Origin: Arthrobotrys musiformis
Lineage: Eukaryota; Ascomycota; Orbiliomycetes; Orbiliales; Orbiliaceae
Assembly (NCBI GenBank): GCA_036971715.1
Contig: JAVHJL010000002.1
Coordinates: 4,496,501 to 4,560,500, forward strand
Reading direction: 5' to 3'
DNA: 64,000 bases
Part shown: positions 10,136-22,697 of the stretch, piece by piece
Numbering within the stretch: position 1 is the stretch's first letter
How the letters are laid out: every line of letters starts with the position of its first letter
Translations under genes and position numbers: made by a program
Notes under the pieces: model-generated
The model's input: the letters and a program-made list of their open reading frames with translations, nothing else
Database searches by the model: none
What the model was told of the DNA's origin: nothing

Positions 10136-13100
10136 GACGAGGGGTCGGAACTCTTCACCGACTTTTCGGCGAGAAAATCGGGTTATAAAATGTATCAAAG
10201 CCGCCGCTGGCGATCGATAAGACCAAAGTAAGGATATTAAAATCAATTGGAATCGGAAGCGTGACAGCTTCTCTCGTCCTTCTTCGTTCTAAAAGGAAGA
10301 AAGTGTCAAATGCATGGACGAATATGTGGTCTTTTAAGGACGAGGTACCGTTTTGGTGATGTTGAATGTCAGCTCTGGGCGTTGGAAGAGAGCCAATCAG
10401 AGGAGGGCGGCGGGGTTCAGCCGCGACAGCAGCCAGATTTAGACCCGACGTGGGAAAAAAAAGAAATGAGAACTCCGCCACACACACACACTGTCTCTCA
10501 ATTACGCTGTGGACACACAAGGCTTAGTCTGTGGTTGGACCAGGATGCATTTGATATTGATGATGTATGGTGTTCCTTGCGATGAGAAGAGATGATATTG
10601 GTGATACTGGTCAAAGCTGTGCATTGGGGTTTGTAGCAAGAGCATCAATGCATTTAGAACGGACGATCGGATCAATGCAGCCTATAATGAAGTATATTAG
10701 ACGTTGTTTACCGCAATATGACACCTGGAACGTACTCGATATAGACATCGACTCCAACCTTCACGGCAGGAGACATTTAGAACATGCCCTAACCTCGGCA
10801 TGAATTCTCTTCTATCGGTCCATTGGAGAACATACCAAACAATAGGAGGTATTCGGGTCTTGGCGCTGTTTACGTGAAACGCTCGATCGAACAGTACTCA
10901 ACAAAAGGACGACCAAACGATATCACCAGAGTTGAACAAACTATTAGGCTCGATATCATAGAATACTGTCAGTCGGTATTGAAGAATGAAGAGCAATAGG
11001 TATATCCGCGCTTGAGCGAGATAGTCTGCCGGTACCCGTGTCGTCTGCATGGACGTGGTGCACGTGGGGGTGGGAGGCCTGGGGGAGATCCGGAGAGAAG
11101 CAATGAGAGGGAAAGGGAAAAATGTGTTGCGGTCGTCGTTGTCACGTGGTGTTTGCAGGCCCCTCAAACAGGTCTAACCCAGTCTCCACAACAGAGCATC
11201 CATACTCGAAATGGCTGATCTGATCCACTTGCTCCCACAGCACTGGAGCAATGCACCCAGTAACTAGCTGGTTGTACTAGACTCTGTTGGCTCCACGCTT
11301 ACAATTGCTCGCTTTCCCTTTTGCCTGGCTTGCTGCTGCTGCTTGCTGCTTGCTGCACCTGCATAATAATACCACCACCACCACGTCCGTCCGCCTCAGA
11401 TCCGTCGCATTAGCTCATATCTGGCCATGTCCCTACGTATGTACATGACATACACGCGGACGCACATACATAAGCCAGTGCTTAAGTTGAGTACCCTCGA
11501 GTAATGGCCGGGCTCGAGTACCCTATATCGGTATCATCACCTGATGGCACGGAGAATAAATGAGGTACGGATGGAAGGGAGGGGGGGAAGTTAGTGAAAT
11601 AAAAGGTCGGAGTTTGGCGTGTTAATAATGCTATTTGTCGGCGCATGTGGGATGGATCCGGATCCATGCGAATGGACTTGTTATTTAGCTGGATCATGTG
11701 TATGTGCTTGTATCGATCTGATCTTTTGTCCGGATCCTGTCCAAGTCCATGCCATCCATGGCGGCCATGACTATGTCCCACTCTGCTTAGACCTCTCTGG
11801 TTTTTAAACTTCCCCAGCATAAGTCCACACATATCGATATCGCCACCGTACTACACACTCATTGTAAGTACCTAGGTACTTGTTCTAAACCCGATGTATA
11901 AAGAATGCATATTGTCGAGAGATACATAGTACATTTATTTATATTTACTAAACGGCACAGCACGTATACAGTGGTAATCGGTAGAATGGATCAAAATAAA
12001 GGGTAAAAAAAATAAGAAGAGGCGCCGGGTGGCTATTTTGGGAGGGAATAATTAGATTGGGGGTGTTTTCTTTCTTTCTTTCTTCCTGTCTCTTTCTTTC
12101 TCCAGTCTGGGCGGCTACTTTTCCTTTTTTTTCTCTCCAGTCACATTTAGCATTTTAGCTTTTCCGTGCGTAATATTGTTTAGCATCCGTACAAGGTATA
12201 TTATATTGTATGTACGGTTCGGGTATATTGGCTAGCAGGCCCATGGGGGCATAACTTCAACTCGTGTAGTATAGTAGTTAGTATAGTATTATAAGCCGGG
12301 CAATGTCCCAACGTCAACATAAGAAACAGACGCTACGAACAACAGACAAGATTAAGATACAATGGTATTGTAACAGTACTAGCAAGATATGGGATGCAAT
12401 CCTATTGTATACTTGTAAAAGTAATGTGCGGCCGCAGATACGATCATATGAAGGAAATACACGCCAGACAAACAGACAGGCAGAGAGGGAATATAGTAGC
12501 ATGATTCGGTCGAGAGAACCAGCAGCAAAGAACGAAAGAAAAAGAAACTTGCTTCTTCCACACGATGGGGAGTATAGTATTTATTAGTAGTCGGTTTCTC
12601 TCAGGTTTAAATTCTGACGCTATTCGATTATTTGGCCCGTATATAATAATTTCTTAATTTCTTTGGGACGTCCTCCATTCTTTCTTTTCTTCCCTTTCTT
12701 CCTCACTCCACACCTTTCTTCCTCTTCAACATCACACTCTCTTTCCCTTTCCCTTTCCTTCCTATTTCCCTTTCCCAACATCAACATCAACATTGACTTC
12801 GACATCAACTTCGACCCTAACAGCACCACCAAATTATTCGCCTCATGAACAATAGCCACAATCCGCTCTACTCATCTAAGCCTGTATTCCATCGTCAGAA
12901 TTAGCATAACGATTTTGGGGAATATTTAGGAAAACGGGTTTCCAACTTTGCAGATTCGATTTCTCACACCTATCAAAAAGTATACGTCTCGATCTCGCCC
13001 ACATACTTTTTTGAATTTTTTTACTTTTTCCTGCTCTTTCCCTCTCGTTCTTCTTCTTGGGGGACTTTTGTACCGACGGAAGGCATCCACGCCAGCAATA

Positions 13101-14472
13101 TTGATATCCCACACGCCTTTTTCTGAGGTTGCTTCCACATTACGCCTAGTTAGCAGGAGTCTTAAATTAATTGTCCATTATCACGACGTCCAAATTCGAC
13201 ACCCGGCACACCCACACTTTCTTCTGAAGCTGATTCAATACGAACTGAACTGCATGATCCGACTCTTTTTCATTCGGATTTGATTCAACCACAGAATTCT
13301 ATTGAGATATCCTTTCCAGGTCGCAGCCATATCAGGTGTTTGACATGCACAATAAAGACGTGGTATACAGACATACCATTGCATCGTGCTAGTACTACCG
13401 ATCTCCTTCGTTCGACCTTGTTAATACCAAGTCCACTGGATGGGGTTTTGTGACTTTTGAATTTCACCAACGAACACAGACGACAACAACGACGACGACA
13501 CGCTGATTGGCCCAGGTCCACTTCTCCCGCAACGCAGCCTTGAATTCTACTAGCTCTCATCACAGCCTAGTCACCCTGGATAGGTGTATGCATGGTATCT
13601 TCGCGATCCTTGAGATATCACTGAGTAGGGTGGAAGATCTCGACATAACAGGGGCATTATTTCAGGTATTTAATGTAAGTGCATCATTTTTATTGTCATT
13701 ATTATTATTTTTTGAGGTTTCGTTTCGATACTTTGTTCTGTCGTTTCCCTTCCTTTGGGTCTTCCCTCCAAGATGCATTGTCTGGGGCTTTTTAAGGCTT
13801 TCCTTTGCATTGGGCAATTCCTGTCTTAGCACCCGAGACGCACTCGGGGCACCAGGAAAAAGAAAGTGGAGCAAAAATTCGCTTCTTCTTTTTTCTTTCT
13901 TTTCTTTCTGGACAGACAGGACAGAACAGCCAGCCAGCCAGACAGCAGCAGACAAGACTATCCTTGCCCATGCTTAGCGTTGTCCCTTTTTGAAAAAGCG
14001 GACGAGATCCCCCATGAAATCATTGATCATTGCCTCGCCTCTCTCTTCCTCTTCTCTCTTGCGTACATACTATACATACCCGTGGCGGGTTTGGGGTATA
14101 CGTACAGGTACATGTACCTGGACAGGCACACATTGCGTGCCCAAGTATGTTGTACGGGTACGTATATCTATGAGAATTTTTCCTCGTCGGTATACAACCG
14201 ATGAGTTAAAAACAAACAGGGGAAAAAGTATAAGCGGTGGGGAGAGGAGAGGGAATGAATGTGCCTCAAAAGGACCCTCTTCGGTGGACCCCTCGATATT
14301 ATTCGAGGAGGGAAGCGTTCCCCGGTGATCTTATAATGTCATGCAGACGTCCCATCAAGGTTGCTCTCCCAAAGGTACCTACCCTTGGGATCTTACCGAA
14401 AACCCGCTAAAAACGTACCCTTCCCACCGACCACCACCAACTGACCACTCCCACTATTACCGCTTTGTAAAG

Positions 14473-14476
<4 letters not shown>

Positions 14477-14503
<27 letters not shown>
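14477..14503. repeat. Poly-T tract (27)
   Basis: A run of 27 T. With the C16 run at 15028-15043 it marks a homopolymer-rich block upstream of SNT2. Confidence 0.85.
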
Positions 14504-15027
14504 GCGCCAATTTGCATTTGCATCGAGAAAAAAAAAGAAGACCTTGCAGGCGGGCATACACATACGTACATACCTATTACATATGTGCATACATACATAC
14601 ATGTGGACGTATGTATGAATCCGCTGTTCTTACAGTGTGCCAGCATATAGCATGTAGATGGAGGAGCCCGCACTTGGTTCCTTTTTCTCTCTCTTTGCCT
14701 TGAGTCAAATTTGTTTTGGGGGCATTTGGACATCATCTCTGCGAAGAGATAGGCCCATCGGTGTCGTTTTCGTTTCATTGCATTTGAGAGGGTTTATTTG
14801 CCTCGAATTCGCACACGATGGGTACATACACGCCGCATCTACAAGTACCTGTGTACCTGCTTGAGTAGGTGTATATCCATCAATATCGAGGGTGATTAGC
14901 CGGTCCCCTGGCTGTTTTGAGGATTGATATCTATATATGTATAGATATAGATATATATCATGATACTGTTGGTATCGATATCGATATTGCCCTCCCACTG
15001 CTACCGTTCTTTATAACAATTCCCCCT

Positions 15028-15043
15028 CCCCCCCCCCCCCCCC
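15028..15043. repeat. Poly-C tract (16)
   Basis: Sixteen consecutive C, preceded by TCCCCCT. Such G/C homopolymers can form G-quadruplex or i-motif structures. It lies about 670 bp upstream of the SNT2 start. Confidence 0.85.
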
Positions 15044-15712
15044 TCTGGCCGCCCTTCGGCAAGCCGCTTGCACAATGCCTTTATTCTTTCCCTTGATTGT
15101 CCAAGGCTGCGTTGGGCGGTAGTTGAGTCCGTGGTGGTGTTAGTGGTGGTTGTGGTGGTGGTGTGCAGGGAGCGAGGATGTGTTTGTGGTTGTGGTGTTT
15201 TCCCATACAATTTTCCCTTCCCTTCCCTTTCCTTCCAATTATAACTCTCCTTCCCGCTCGATACCTCCAACTTGAACCTCCCATCAATCCACCAACCATC
15301 ATCACCACCATCACCTTGATAATAGATCTATCACCACGCCTCCCATCTGGACTTCACCTGCCGTCTGCCATCTCCCAAGTCTCCCATTCGCAAGGATATC
15401 CTGTCTTGTCTGCAATTTTTCTGCCTTCTTCTCCCTTGCTACTTATCCAATACTGCTTCGAGTCCCGTCCATCGAGCGAGCCTCCTGGTGCCTCCATGCC
15501 CTTCCTAGGCAAACGACCAGAATTGACCAGACAGCACCCCGTTCATAGTTCCCACACCGGCTATAAGAATCCGGCAAATACAGACGTCCCTCTCCTCCCG
15601 TCGATATCGAGATCTCGTATTCTATAGTACTCTCCGTCCTCAAGCTAGCTTTTGAGCACTCCATCCTCCCTTGTCCGTTGCTGCCCTATCCGTGGGGCTC
15701 TCTGGCGAGGAG

Positions 15713-18700
15713 ATGGCGTCCTCAACCGCTGCTCCCTCGCCCTATGGCACCAGGTCACGACAACGATCTACTGCCCAGCGCATAAACTACGCCGAAGACA
15801 AGGACAATGACATGGACTTCGAGTACACGAACTCTCCAATTACTTCCAATACACGGTCCACCAACACATCCGCCCAAAATGCGCCGGATCTCGCTCCCTC
15901 GAATGCAACCATCACGGCAATCGGTGTGAGCACGCGAAGCGGTGGAGCATCGGCTGCCAGCAGCTCTTCCCGTCGCTCTTCCACCATCGCGAACCACTCT
16001 CAGCCCGTCTCCGCTCCTGCTCCTGCTCCTGCTCCACCCCCTCCACCGGCTACCAACGCGACTGCCAACTCGCGGAAGCGGAAATCGACAGCTGCCCCTC
16101 CACCTGTATCTACCTCTACCTCTACGCCAATGACCAACGGAACCTCCACACGGCCGTCCGCTCGTCAGCAGGACAGAGCCAGGGAGCGACAGAAAATGAG
16201 AGAGGCCCTCACCCACCAGATGACGTTTGAGAAATACGGTGGTGCCTTCTTGAGCAAGGGTGGTTATCTGGAAGCCGACGACGGGCAGAGATTATCTGTT
16301 CACGGTATGTTTTTTTCTTGCTTTCTTTCCTTCTCTCTCTTTTCTACAAATATATTTTGTTTCCCTCGCTGACTAAATGACTCTAGATCACATCTACCTA
16401 ATATCCGAACCCCCTGGCGAACCCTACTACATCGGCCGTATCATGAAATTCGGACACGTCGGCGGCAAAGCCAACGGACCAGTCGATTCGATAACAGTAA
16501 ACTGGTACTACCGACCCAAGGACATTGGCAGCCGAAAGACCGCCGATTCCCGCCTGCTGTTCGCAACAATGCACTCAGATGGGTGCCCTCTGTCTTCGAT
16601 CAGAGGCAAGTGCAATATCCTGCACCGATCTGAGATCGATGACCTGGAGGCATTCAAGAGGCACAAGGACAACTTTTACTACGAAAGGCTCTATGACCGA
16701 TACCTACAGCGATACTTGGACATAGTACCCGTGTCGCAAGTTCGAAACGTCCCAGACAAGGTCAAGGAGGTCCTCAACAAGCTGTGGAGATTTGTGTTGA
16801 TCGAGCAGGGGAAGAGTGCGCTTCTTACGGCAGAGATGAGGAGCTGTAAGAAATGCCGCGATTTCTGCGCCAAGTAAGCTCAAACCCCCTACAAAAACCC
16901 ACGAGACAAAAGTCGACCGTGCTCCTCGTGTGGGAGAGAGTGGTATATGTTTTCTAACCATTTTTTTTTTGCTGTCAGTGACAATTCCGTGGTTTGTGCA
17001 ATGTGCGAGGAGTCGTTTCACTTCCAATGCGTGAACCCACCTCTCACCAAGAAGCCACAACGCGGCTTCGGCTGGTCTTGTGCTCCCTGCAGCCGAGCCC
17101 ACGAACGCAAATTGGACGCCCGCAACGCGACCGTTCCCATCCTGGACAGCCACCACACCGAAGATGAGGTCTTCGACGAGGAAGAGGAAGAGCCGCACAA
17201 TCAAAATTCTGGCACCACAACAGGCAATGGCGCGAACACTCCTGCGACTCCCAGGCCCTGGGATCTCGATCCTGCCGCCCAAAAGCACGTTATGGAGACA
17301 ATCGAGCAATGGCCTTATCGCTATCTCGGAATCAACTGCAAGCCCGAGGAAGTGTTGGAGCTCGATGACCGAATATTTCCCAGAGGTGGTATGAGTATCG
17401 GCCAGAAGCATCAAGCCAACGTCGTCCCTTGGTACGGTCGCCCCGTTCAGCTTATCCCTCCCGCCGAAGAGAAAACAAAGGACGGAAGGCAAAAAAATAA
17501 GGCGAAAAAGGCTAGAAAGGACGCCGAAGAGATTAAAGCGGCTTCGGCGCGCCCCCCGTGGGTCCAAGAGATGCCTGACGGCTATGTGGAACGCGGTTGC
17601 AGCGATGAGACCTCACAACCGTTGTTCATCATGCCTGATGACGATGAAGAGGAAAGAGGGACGGAACGTACTTCTACTAGGCGTATGAGCCGAGTGCGGC
17701 CCATCGGCCATGATTTGGAAGATCTCGTCGACGAATTCATGTTAAAAGCGGAACCCTTGGCTAAGGGCTGCGGGGTTGCGAAAAACGCGACAAATTTCCT
17801 GGATAAAGCGTCCCAACTGCTGTACGCCAACAACTTCGATGTTAAGACCTCACTTGAACAGCTCAAGCAGAACGACAAGAAGACGCTCAAGGAGCCCGAC
17901 CTGAAACCCGACGAAGTTAAGCGATTCGAAGAAGGAGTTAAGAAATTCGGGAGTGAGCTGCATACAATCACCCGCCATGTGAAAACCAAGAAACACTGGG
18001 AAATCGTTCGACACTACTACATGTGGAAGAAAACGCCGAGGGGTCAAGACATTTGGGGGAATTATGAGGGCAGGAAGGCGAAGAAGGAGGCTAAGATGCG
18101 GGATAAAGCGGATGCCGCTGCTGCTGCGAAACTAGTCGACGACGTTGCAGACGCCGATGATGATTCGGCGTTTGATGACGAGAAGGCTATGTCTCGGCAT
18201 AAGCAGTTCCAGTGCAAATTCTGCGGAACCCAGAAGTCAGTGCAATGGCGACGTGCTCCTGGCGTCACTCCTGGCGAAACGATAAGCCCGAAGACCAACA
18301 AGAAAGACGCCGAAAAATATACTTTCATCCCCGCGCTATGTAGGCGATGTGGTGAGTTGTGGAGACGGTATGCTGTTGCTTGGGAGGACCCAACGGACGT
18401 AGTGCGAAAATCCAACCAGAGCGGCCAACGAAATGCCAGACGCAAGATCGATGATGAATTGATCCGAGAACTCCAGGCTGCGGATGAAGACGCTCAGGAA
18501 GTGGAGGATCTTCTACGAACCCAAGGATGTTACCCGTCATCTGCTCCGGTGGTTGTTGAGAAAGAACCTGTCATTGCAGTTACGCCTACGGCTTCGGAGC
18601 CTCCGAAGAAGAAGACCAAGACGACAGACGGTCAAGAACCGGCTGCCGCTCCTGTGCCTCCTTCGACGAAGGACACCACTCCTGTGGCTCCTGCTAGCAA

Positions 18701-21290
18701 GAAGAAGAAACAACCTCCGCCACCGCCACCTCCGCCACCTGAGCCACCTAAACCGAAACTCCTGCCTTGCGCTGTATGCGATCTCATCGAACCGGTTGGT
18801 AGCGAGCATCTTGTTTGTAGAGACTGCAAGTTGACGGTACACCGGACGTGCTACGGCGTTGGAGTCGTGCGGAGTGCGAACAAGTGGGTGTGCGACATGT
18901 GTACTAACGACAAGAACCCGCTGGTTTCGACGGAGTATGTTTGTGTTTTATGTCCTGTTCGTGGGGAAGGAGAGGCCGAAGAGGAGCAAGCGAGGCTCAG
19001 AGCTGCGGAGCGGCCGTATCCTAACAGTTCTAGAAGTGCGAAGGACAAAGAAGCTCGTGAAAAGGAGAAGGAGCGACAGAAAGAACTGGAGAAGGAGAAG
19101 GCTGCCGCTGAGACCGACAGCGGGTCCCCACCTACTGCTTCTGAGAAGGAAGAGAAGAAGAGGGATGTTGTCGATAAGACCCGGCCTGCTAATCCACGAC
19201 AGCCGTTAAAGAGGACTGTGGGCAACAATTGGGTGCATGTTAGATGTGCGGTTTGGACGCCGGAGATTAGGTTTGGAGATTGGAAGACCTTGAGCCCAGC
19301 GGAGGGGATCGGAACTATTCTACCGCAGAAGTTTCAGGCGGAGTGTGCACTCTGCTTTGATGGGAAGACGCCGGACAAGAAGAAGGGGGCTTGTGTGCAG
19401 TGTCACTACTGCCATGCTCATTGTGAGTGTTTCTCCCATTGTTGTCGTTTGAATATTTGCGCTGAGTACTGACTGTTGTAGTCCATGTTGGGTGCGCGCA
19501 TAAGGCAGGGTATCGCTTTGGCTTTGACATCCAGCCGGTGAAAAGCTCAAGACGGGATACCGTGAACATTGTGAGCATCGGAAATGAGACGGGAAATATG
19601 CAGGCGATGATTTGGTGCCCAAGCCATGATCTTAAGACGCAATATCACGATATGACGGAAGTGGTGCCGGGCACTGAGAATGTGAGTTTCGATCTTTCTT
19701 TTCGATCTGGCACATATAGAATACTAATTGGAGTAGAAACAAACGGCACTCGAGTTGTATCTTGAGAATTACAAGCAGGCAGATTTGACTTTGACGGGCA
19801 CAGTACGCAAGGCGCAGCTGGTTACTCTCTCTGCTAAAGCCTCGCAGCAGACTGGCCGTCGGTCGAGTTTGATATCTGGTGGTTCGGGACATGGGCATCG
19901 CAACTCAATATCTTCACCGGTTACTGCACATCACAACGAACCTACCTCTCCTGCTAGTAGTCCTCCGGAGAGCGTTAAAAGATGTCGCAAGTGCCGAATC
20001 GATGTTAGTCCTCTATGGCACGAAAGCAAGATAATTATGAAGAAGGAGCCGGTGGCGAGGTCTGATCTTCTGGAAGTTGGGAGGTCGGAGCTTACGAATG
20101 GGGTTCACCCAGCGGATCATATGGATACCACTCCTGACTTTGGAGGGGAGCATAGCACCCCCCCACCGACAGAGATCACAGAGCATACTTGCCATAAGTG
20201 TCACTGGGATGAGCTACACCCGCCGAAGCAGAGCGACCCACCTGTTGAGAAGCCGAGGAGCCGAAACCCATTGTCGATTAGCGGGCTCATTGACCCGCCA
20301 TCGAGGCGTACGCCACCCAGGGAGACGCCGAGGGAGGTTCCAGTGAAAAATATTCCTCCGCCAAGTTTACCCGCGCCGCCGCCTCCGGCCCCTCCTCCAC
20401 AGCCACGGGACGTGCCGCGCGATCCGCCGTATGAGCCCGCACCGGTTCCACCGGTACCTGTGTCGGTGTATCAACAGGCTAAACTTGCACCAACGCCCAA
20501 TCATGTTCTACCTGCCCCGATACATCCGCCGCCCCCACCACACCAGCCGTCCCACACACTTCCTGCACCCGAGCAACCACCCGCTCAGATCTATTCGGCC
20601 CCATCCAATCACATTGTCAACCCTCCGCAATACGAGCCACAACCACCACCACGTCCGTCTCCGTACTACACACCGCCACCGCATGTTCTTCCCCCTGGCT
20701 CCTCCACTATGTCGATGTCTCATTCTCTTCCGATGAGAGATGCACATTCTCTCCCACCACCAGTCGTACCTATTCACCGCTCGCCAATCATCGAGCACCC
20801 CCCGCCGGTGATTCCGGTTCGTCGCCCTATGATGGAGCATCCCCCGCCAGTAATTCCAGTTCGTCAAATGTTGGACCACCCACCACCGGTGATTCCGGTT
20901 CGTCAGTCAATTATGGAACACCCGCCACCAGTAATTCCAGTTCGGCAGCCGATGATGGAACACCCGCCGCCTGTAATTCCGGTTCGTCAGCCGCTGGAAC
21001 ACCCACCTCCTGTTCGTCATCCGCCAATGGGCAAATTCCCGCCACCTCAAACACATCTGCCGATGGCGGCGCCTATCGCGCCCAGTCCTACGTTCAATCA
21101 CCCATCGCAGCCCCCACGACATACGTCGCTTTCTCCGTTCTCACCGCCAGTTTCGCATCTTCAATACCACCGATCTCCGTCTTCGGGGGCACCCGTAGCG
21201 CCACAGCCGCAATCTAGAGTTTTTGCGACACCGGAGCCGAGGCCCGCAGGTGCCAGTGGGTCGCCTGCACTTGCTAACCTTCTCCATTAG
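15713..21290 (+). CDS. SNT2: Snt2-type chromatin regulator (BAH, PHD, SANT, GATA-like, ePHD)
   Basis: Five exons (15713-16304, 16387-16873, 16979-19422, 19482-19681, 19737-21290) encode 1758 aa. Order of domains: basic/Ser-rich N-terminus starting MASSTAAPSPYGTRSRQR; BAH (about 198-330); first PHD with CKKCRDFC...CAMC (about 352-400); an ELM2-like segment; SANT (about 674-711, HWEIVRHYYMWKK); a GATA-like finger CKFCGTQKSVQWRR...CRRCGELWRRY (about 772-830); PHD LPCAVC...CDMC (from about 957) running into an extended PHD that ends in the fourth exon; and a second four-Cys pair CRKC/CHKC near 1324-1395. This is the Snt2 layout. Yeast Snt2 works with Ecm5 and Rpd3 histone deacetylase at stress genes and has ubiquitin-ligase activity towards histones. 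The C-terminus is very proline-rich. It ends SPALANLLH, but the frame continues beyond the TAG (see next entry). ATG 15713 was chosen because the frame upstream begins with TTG. Confidence 0.93.
20788..21020 (+). repeat. Tandem 39-42 bp repeat in SNT2 (HPPPVIPVRQ)
   Basis: About six tandem copies encode EHPPPVIPVRQPMM-like units (residues about 1592-1670). Unit lengths are 13 or 14 residues, and third codon positions vary while the peptide stays the same. That implies selection on the protein or repeated conversion. Confidence 0.85.
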
Positions 21291-21341
21291 GACACAGAGG
21301 AGGAAGAAAGCGAGGCTGAAGAAGTAGATTTGGTGCCATGA
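21291..21341 (+). other. In-frame acidic extension after SNT2 TAG stop
   Basis: Immediately after the TAG at 21288-21290 the same frame encodes DTEEEESEAEEVDLVP, then stops at TGA 21339-21341. It could be an unused 3' UTR stretch, or be translated after stop readthrough or UAG-to-UGG editing. A GCTAAC branch-like site and TTAG just before it also resemble an intron end, but I found no donor in the matching phase with good consensus. Confidence 0.35.
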
Positions 21342-22539
21342 TGTTATGTTAGAGATGGGGAGTTGTTTTATTTTTAGGCGCTCGACTTTTCTCTGGGTCT
21401 GTTTATCGGTTTGGTTTTTAGTGGATGTAATCGCTCCTGGTTTTGGTTTTATTTTATTTCCTTTCCTTTTTTTCCTTTTTTGCATAAACGGTGGATATGG
21501 TGTTAACACTTCGAGGTTTATGCTTTTTTCCCCCTTTTGAATATTTCTTTTCTTCTTTTGTGGGTAGTGGAATTGTTTACACGGGCTTCCTCTTTTTTAT
21601 CTATCTTGACTTTTTTTTCTCTTCCTATCTTTAAAACGTTGGATCCGTGCTGATATGTTCTTTTCTCTATTGTCTTCTTTTTATCTCCTTTTTTTTTTTT
21701 ACTTTTCTGTCAATTACCACAAAGATATCCCACCTTGCTGCGTTTTTTTATTTTATTTTAAAATACAAGTGTTTGGGAGGTTCGTCTTTTTTACCTCCCC
21801 CTTTATTTTCATTCTAACTTTTATTCTATACCGGAGGGCAAATTTATGGAATTCTGTTGAACCTTTTTAATTGTTACCCTTTTTTCTCCTTTTTCTGGAT
21901 GTGTGGATGTGGGTGTGCTGGGGGAGGTTATTATACCGTTTTGGTGTTCTTTTTTATATCTTTTATTGTGAAAGATATGGTTGGTTTTTGGGGAGGTTAT
22001 AGTATAGTATAGTACAGTATAGTATATTATGGAAGATGAATACAGAAGATATATGCGATGGAGCCGAAATATAATAGAATTTTTTTTATAACTGCTCTTT
22101 TTTTAAAAAATAAAAAGTCGTTGGTTATTCAGGAGTGAATGGGGTGTAGTTCAGGCCGCGGGCAACATGTGGGTTACGGCGCCGGCGGCGTGATCTCCTG
22201 TGGGGAAACGGGTGAAGGGGGTGCGTATACACCTAACTAACATCTTCCTAAAGCATCCGATAGTAAACTAAGCTATATATTGAAAAAGATTTGGTATAGA
22301 CTGTACGTATTAGCTAGGTGCCTAGGTAATTACCGCCGCATCGGCTTGATCCGAAGATATAAGAATAAAACCATGAATAATCGGAATAACCAAGTAAATT
22401 ATAAATTGGGGGTGGTTAAGATAAGAGATTAGTTATTATTTTAGTTGGTTGCGGAAAGTTTATCTTTTCGCTGGTCCTTTTTTTTTTTTTTTTTTGATTC
22501 GCAAGCGGCTGCGCGCCGGCCCCACTGTTGCATTGGGGA
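21342..22539. other. SNT2 3' flank and FCY1 promoter region
   Basis: T-rich 3' flank with long pyrimidine runs, a GTATAGTATAGTATAG tract near 22000-22025, a GCCTAGGTAA palindromic motif near 22320 and poly-T near 22479-22495. No gene is supported. Confidence 0.4.
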
Positions 22540-22548
22540 TATATAAAT
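22540..22548 (+). promoter_or_regulatory. TATA-like box of FCY1
   Basis: TATATAAAT lies 158 bases upstream of ATG 22698, a usual distance for a fungal TATA element plus leader. Confidence 0.4.
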
Positions 22549-22697
22549 CCGGACTTGCGATTGAAGGGATTTGAAGTTTGTGAGAACAATTTTGTGGAAA
22601 ATATACTTGCGTCTGCTGGATTCTCGTTTTTCTTTAGGAGCTTGATTTCATATTCAACCTTTTATTATTAATATTATTTGAGAAGAAGTGAGAGAGG

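Larger units (their letters stand above)
10136..15712. other. Large intergenic region; simple repeats; SNT2 leader
   Basis: I find no gene with domain or splice support. The stretch contains TTCT/TTTC repeats (about 12068-12105), a CTTTCC-rich tract (12660-12780), T27 (14477-14503), C16 (15028-15043) and clustered TATATA/GATATC motifs (14930-14990). A 16-bp perfect palindrome lies at 11652-11667. The last 600 bases are strongly C/T-rich and probably form the promoter and long 5' leader of SNT2. Confidence 0.45.

Noticed and set aside
13507..14328. Several plus-strand frames (up to 156 codons)
   Set aside because: Rich in Phe/Ser/Leu from pyrimidine tracts; typical low-complexity shadows.
21240..21290. 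Short intron (GTGCCA to TTAG) at the SNT2 C-terminus
   Set aside because: The join shifts the acidic tail out of frame, and the donor is weak.
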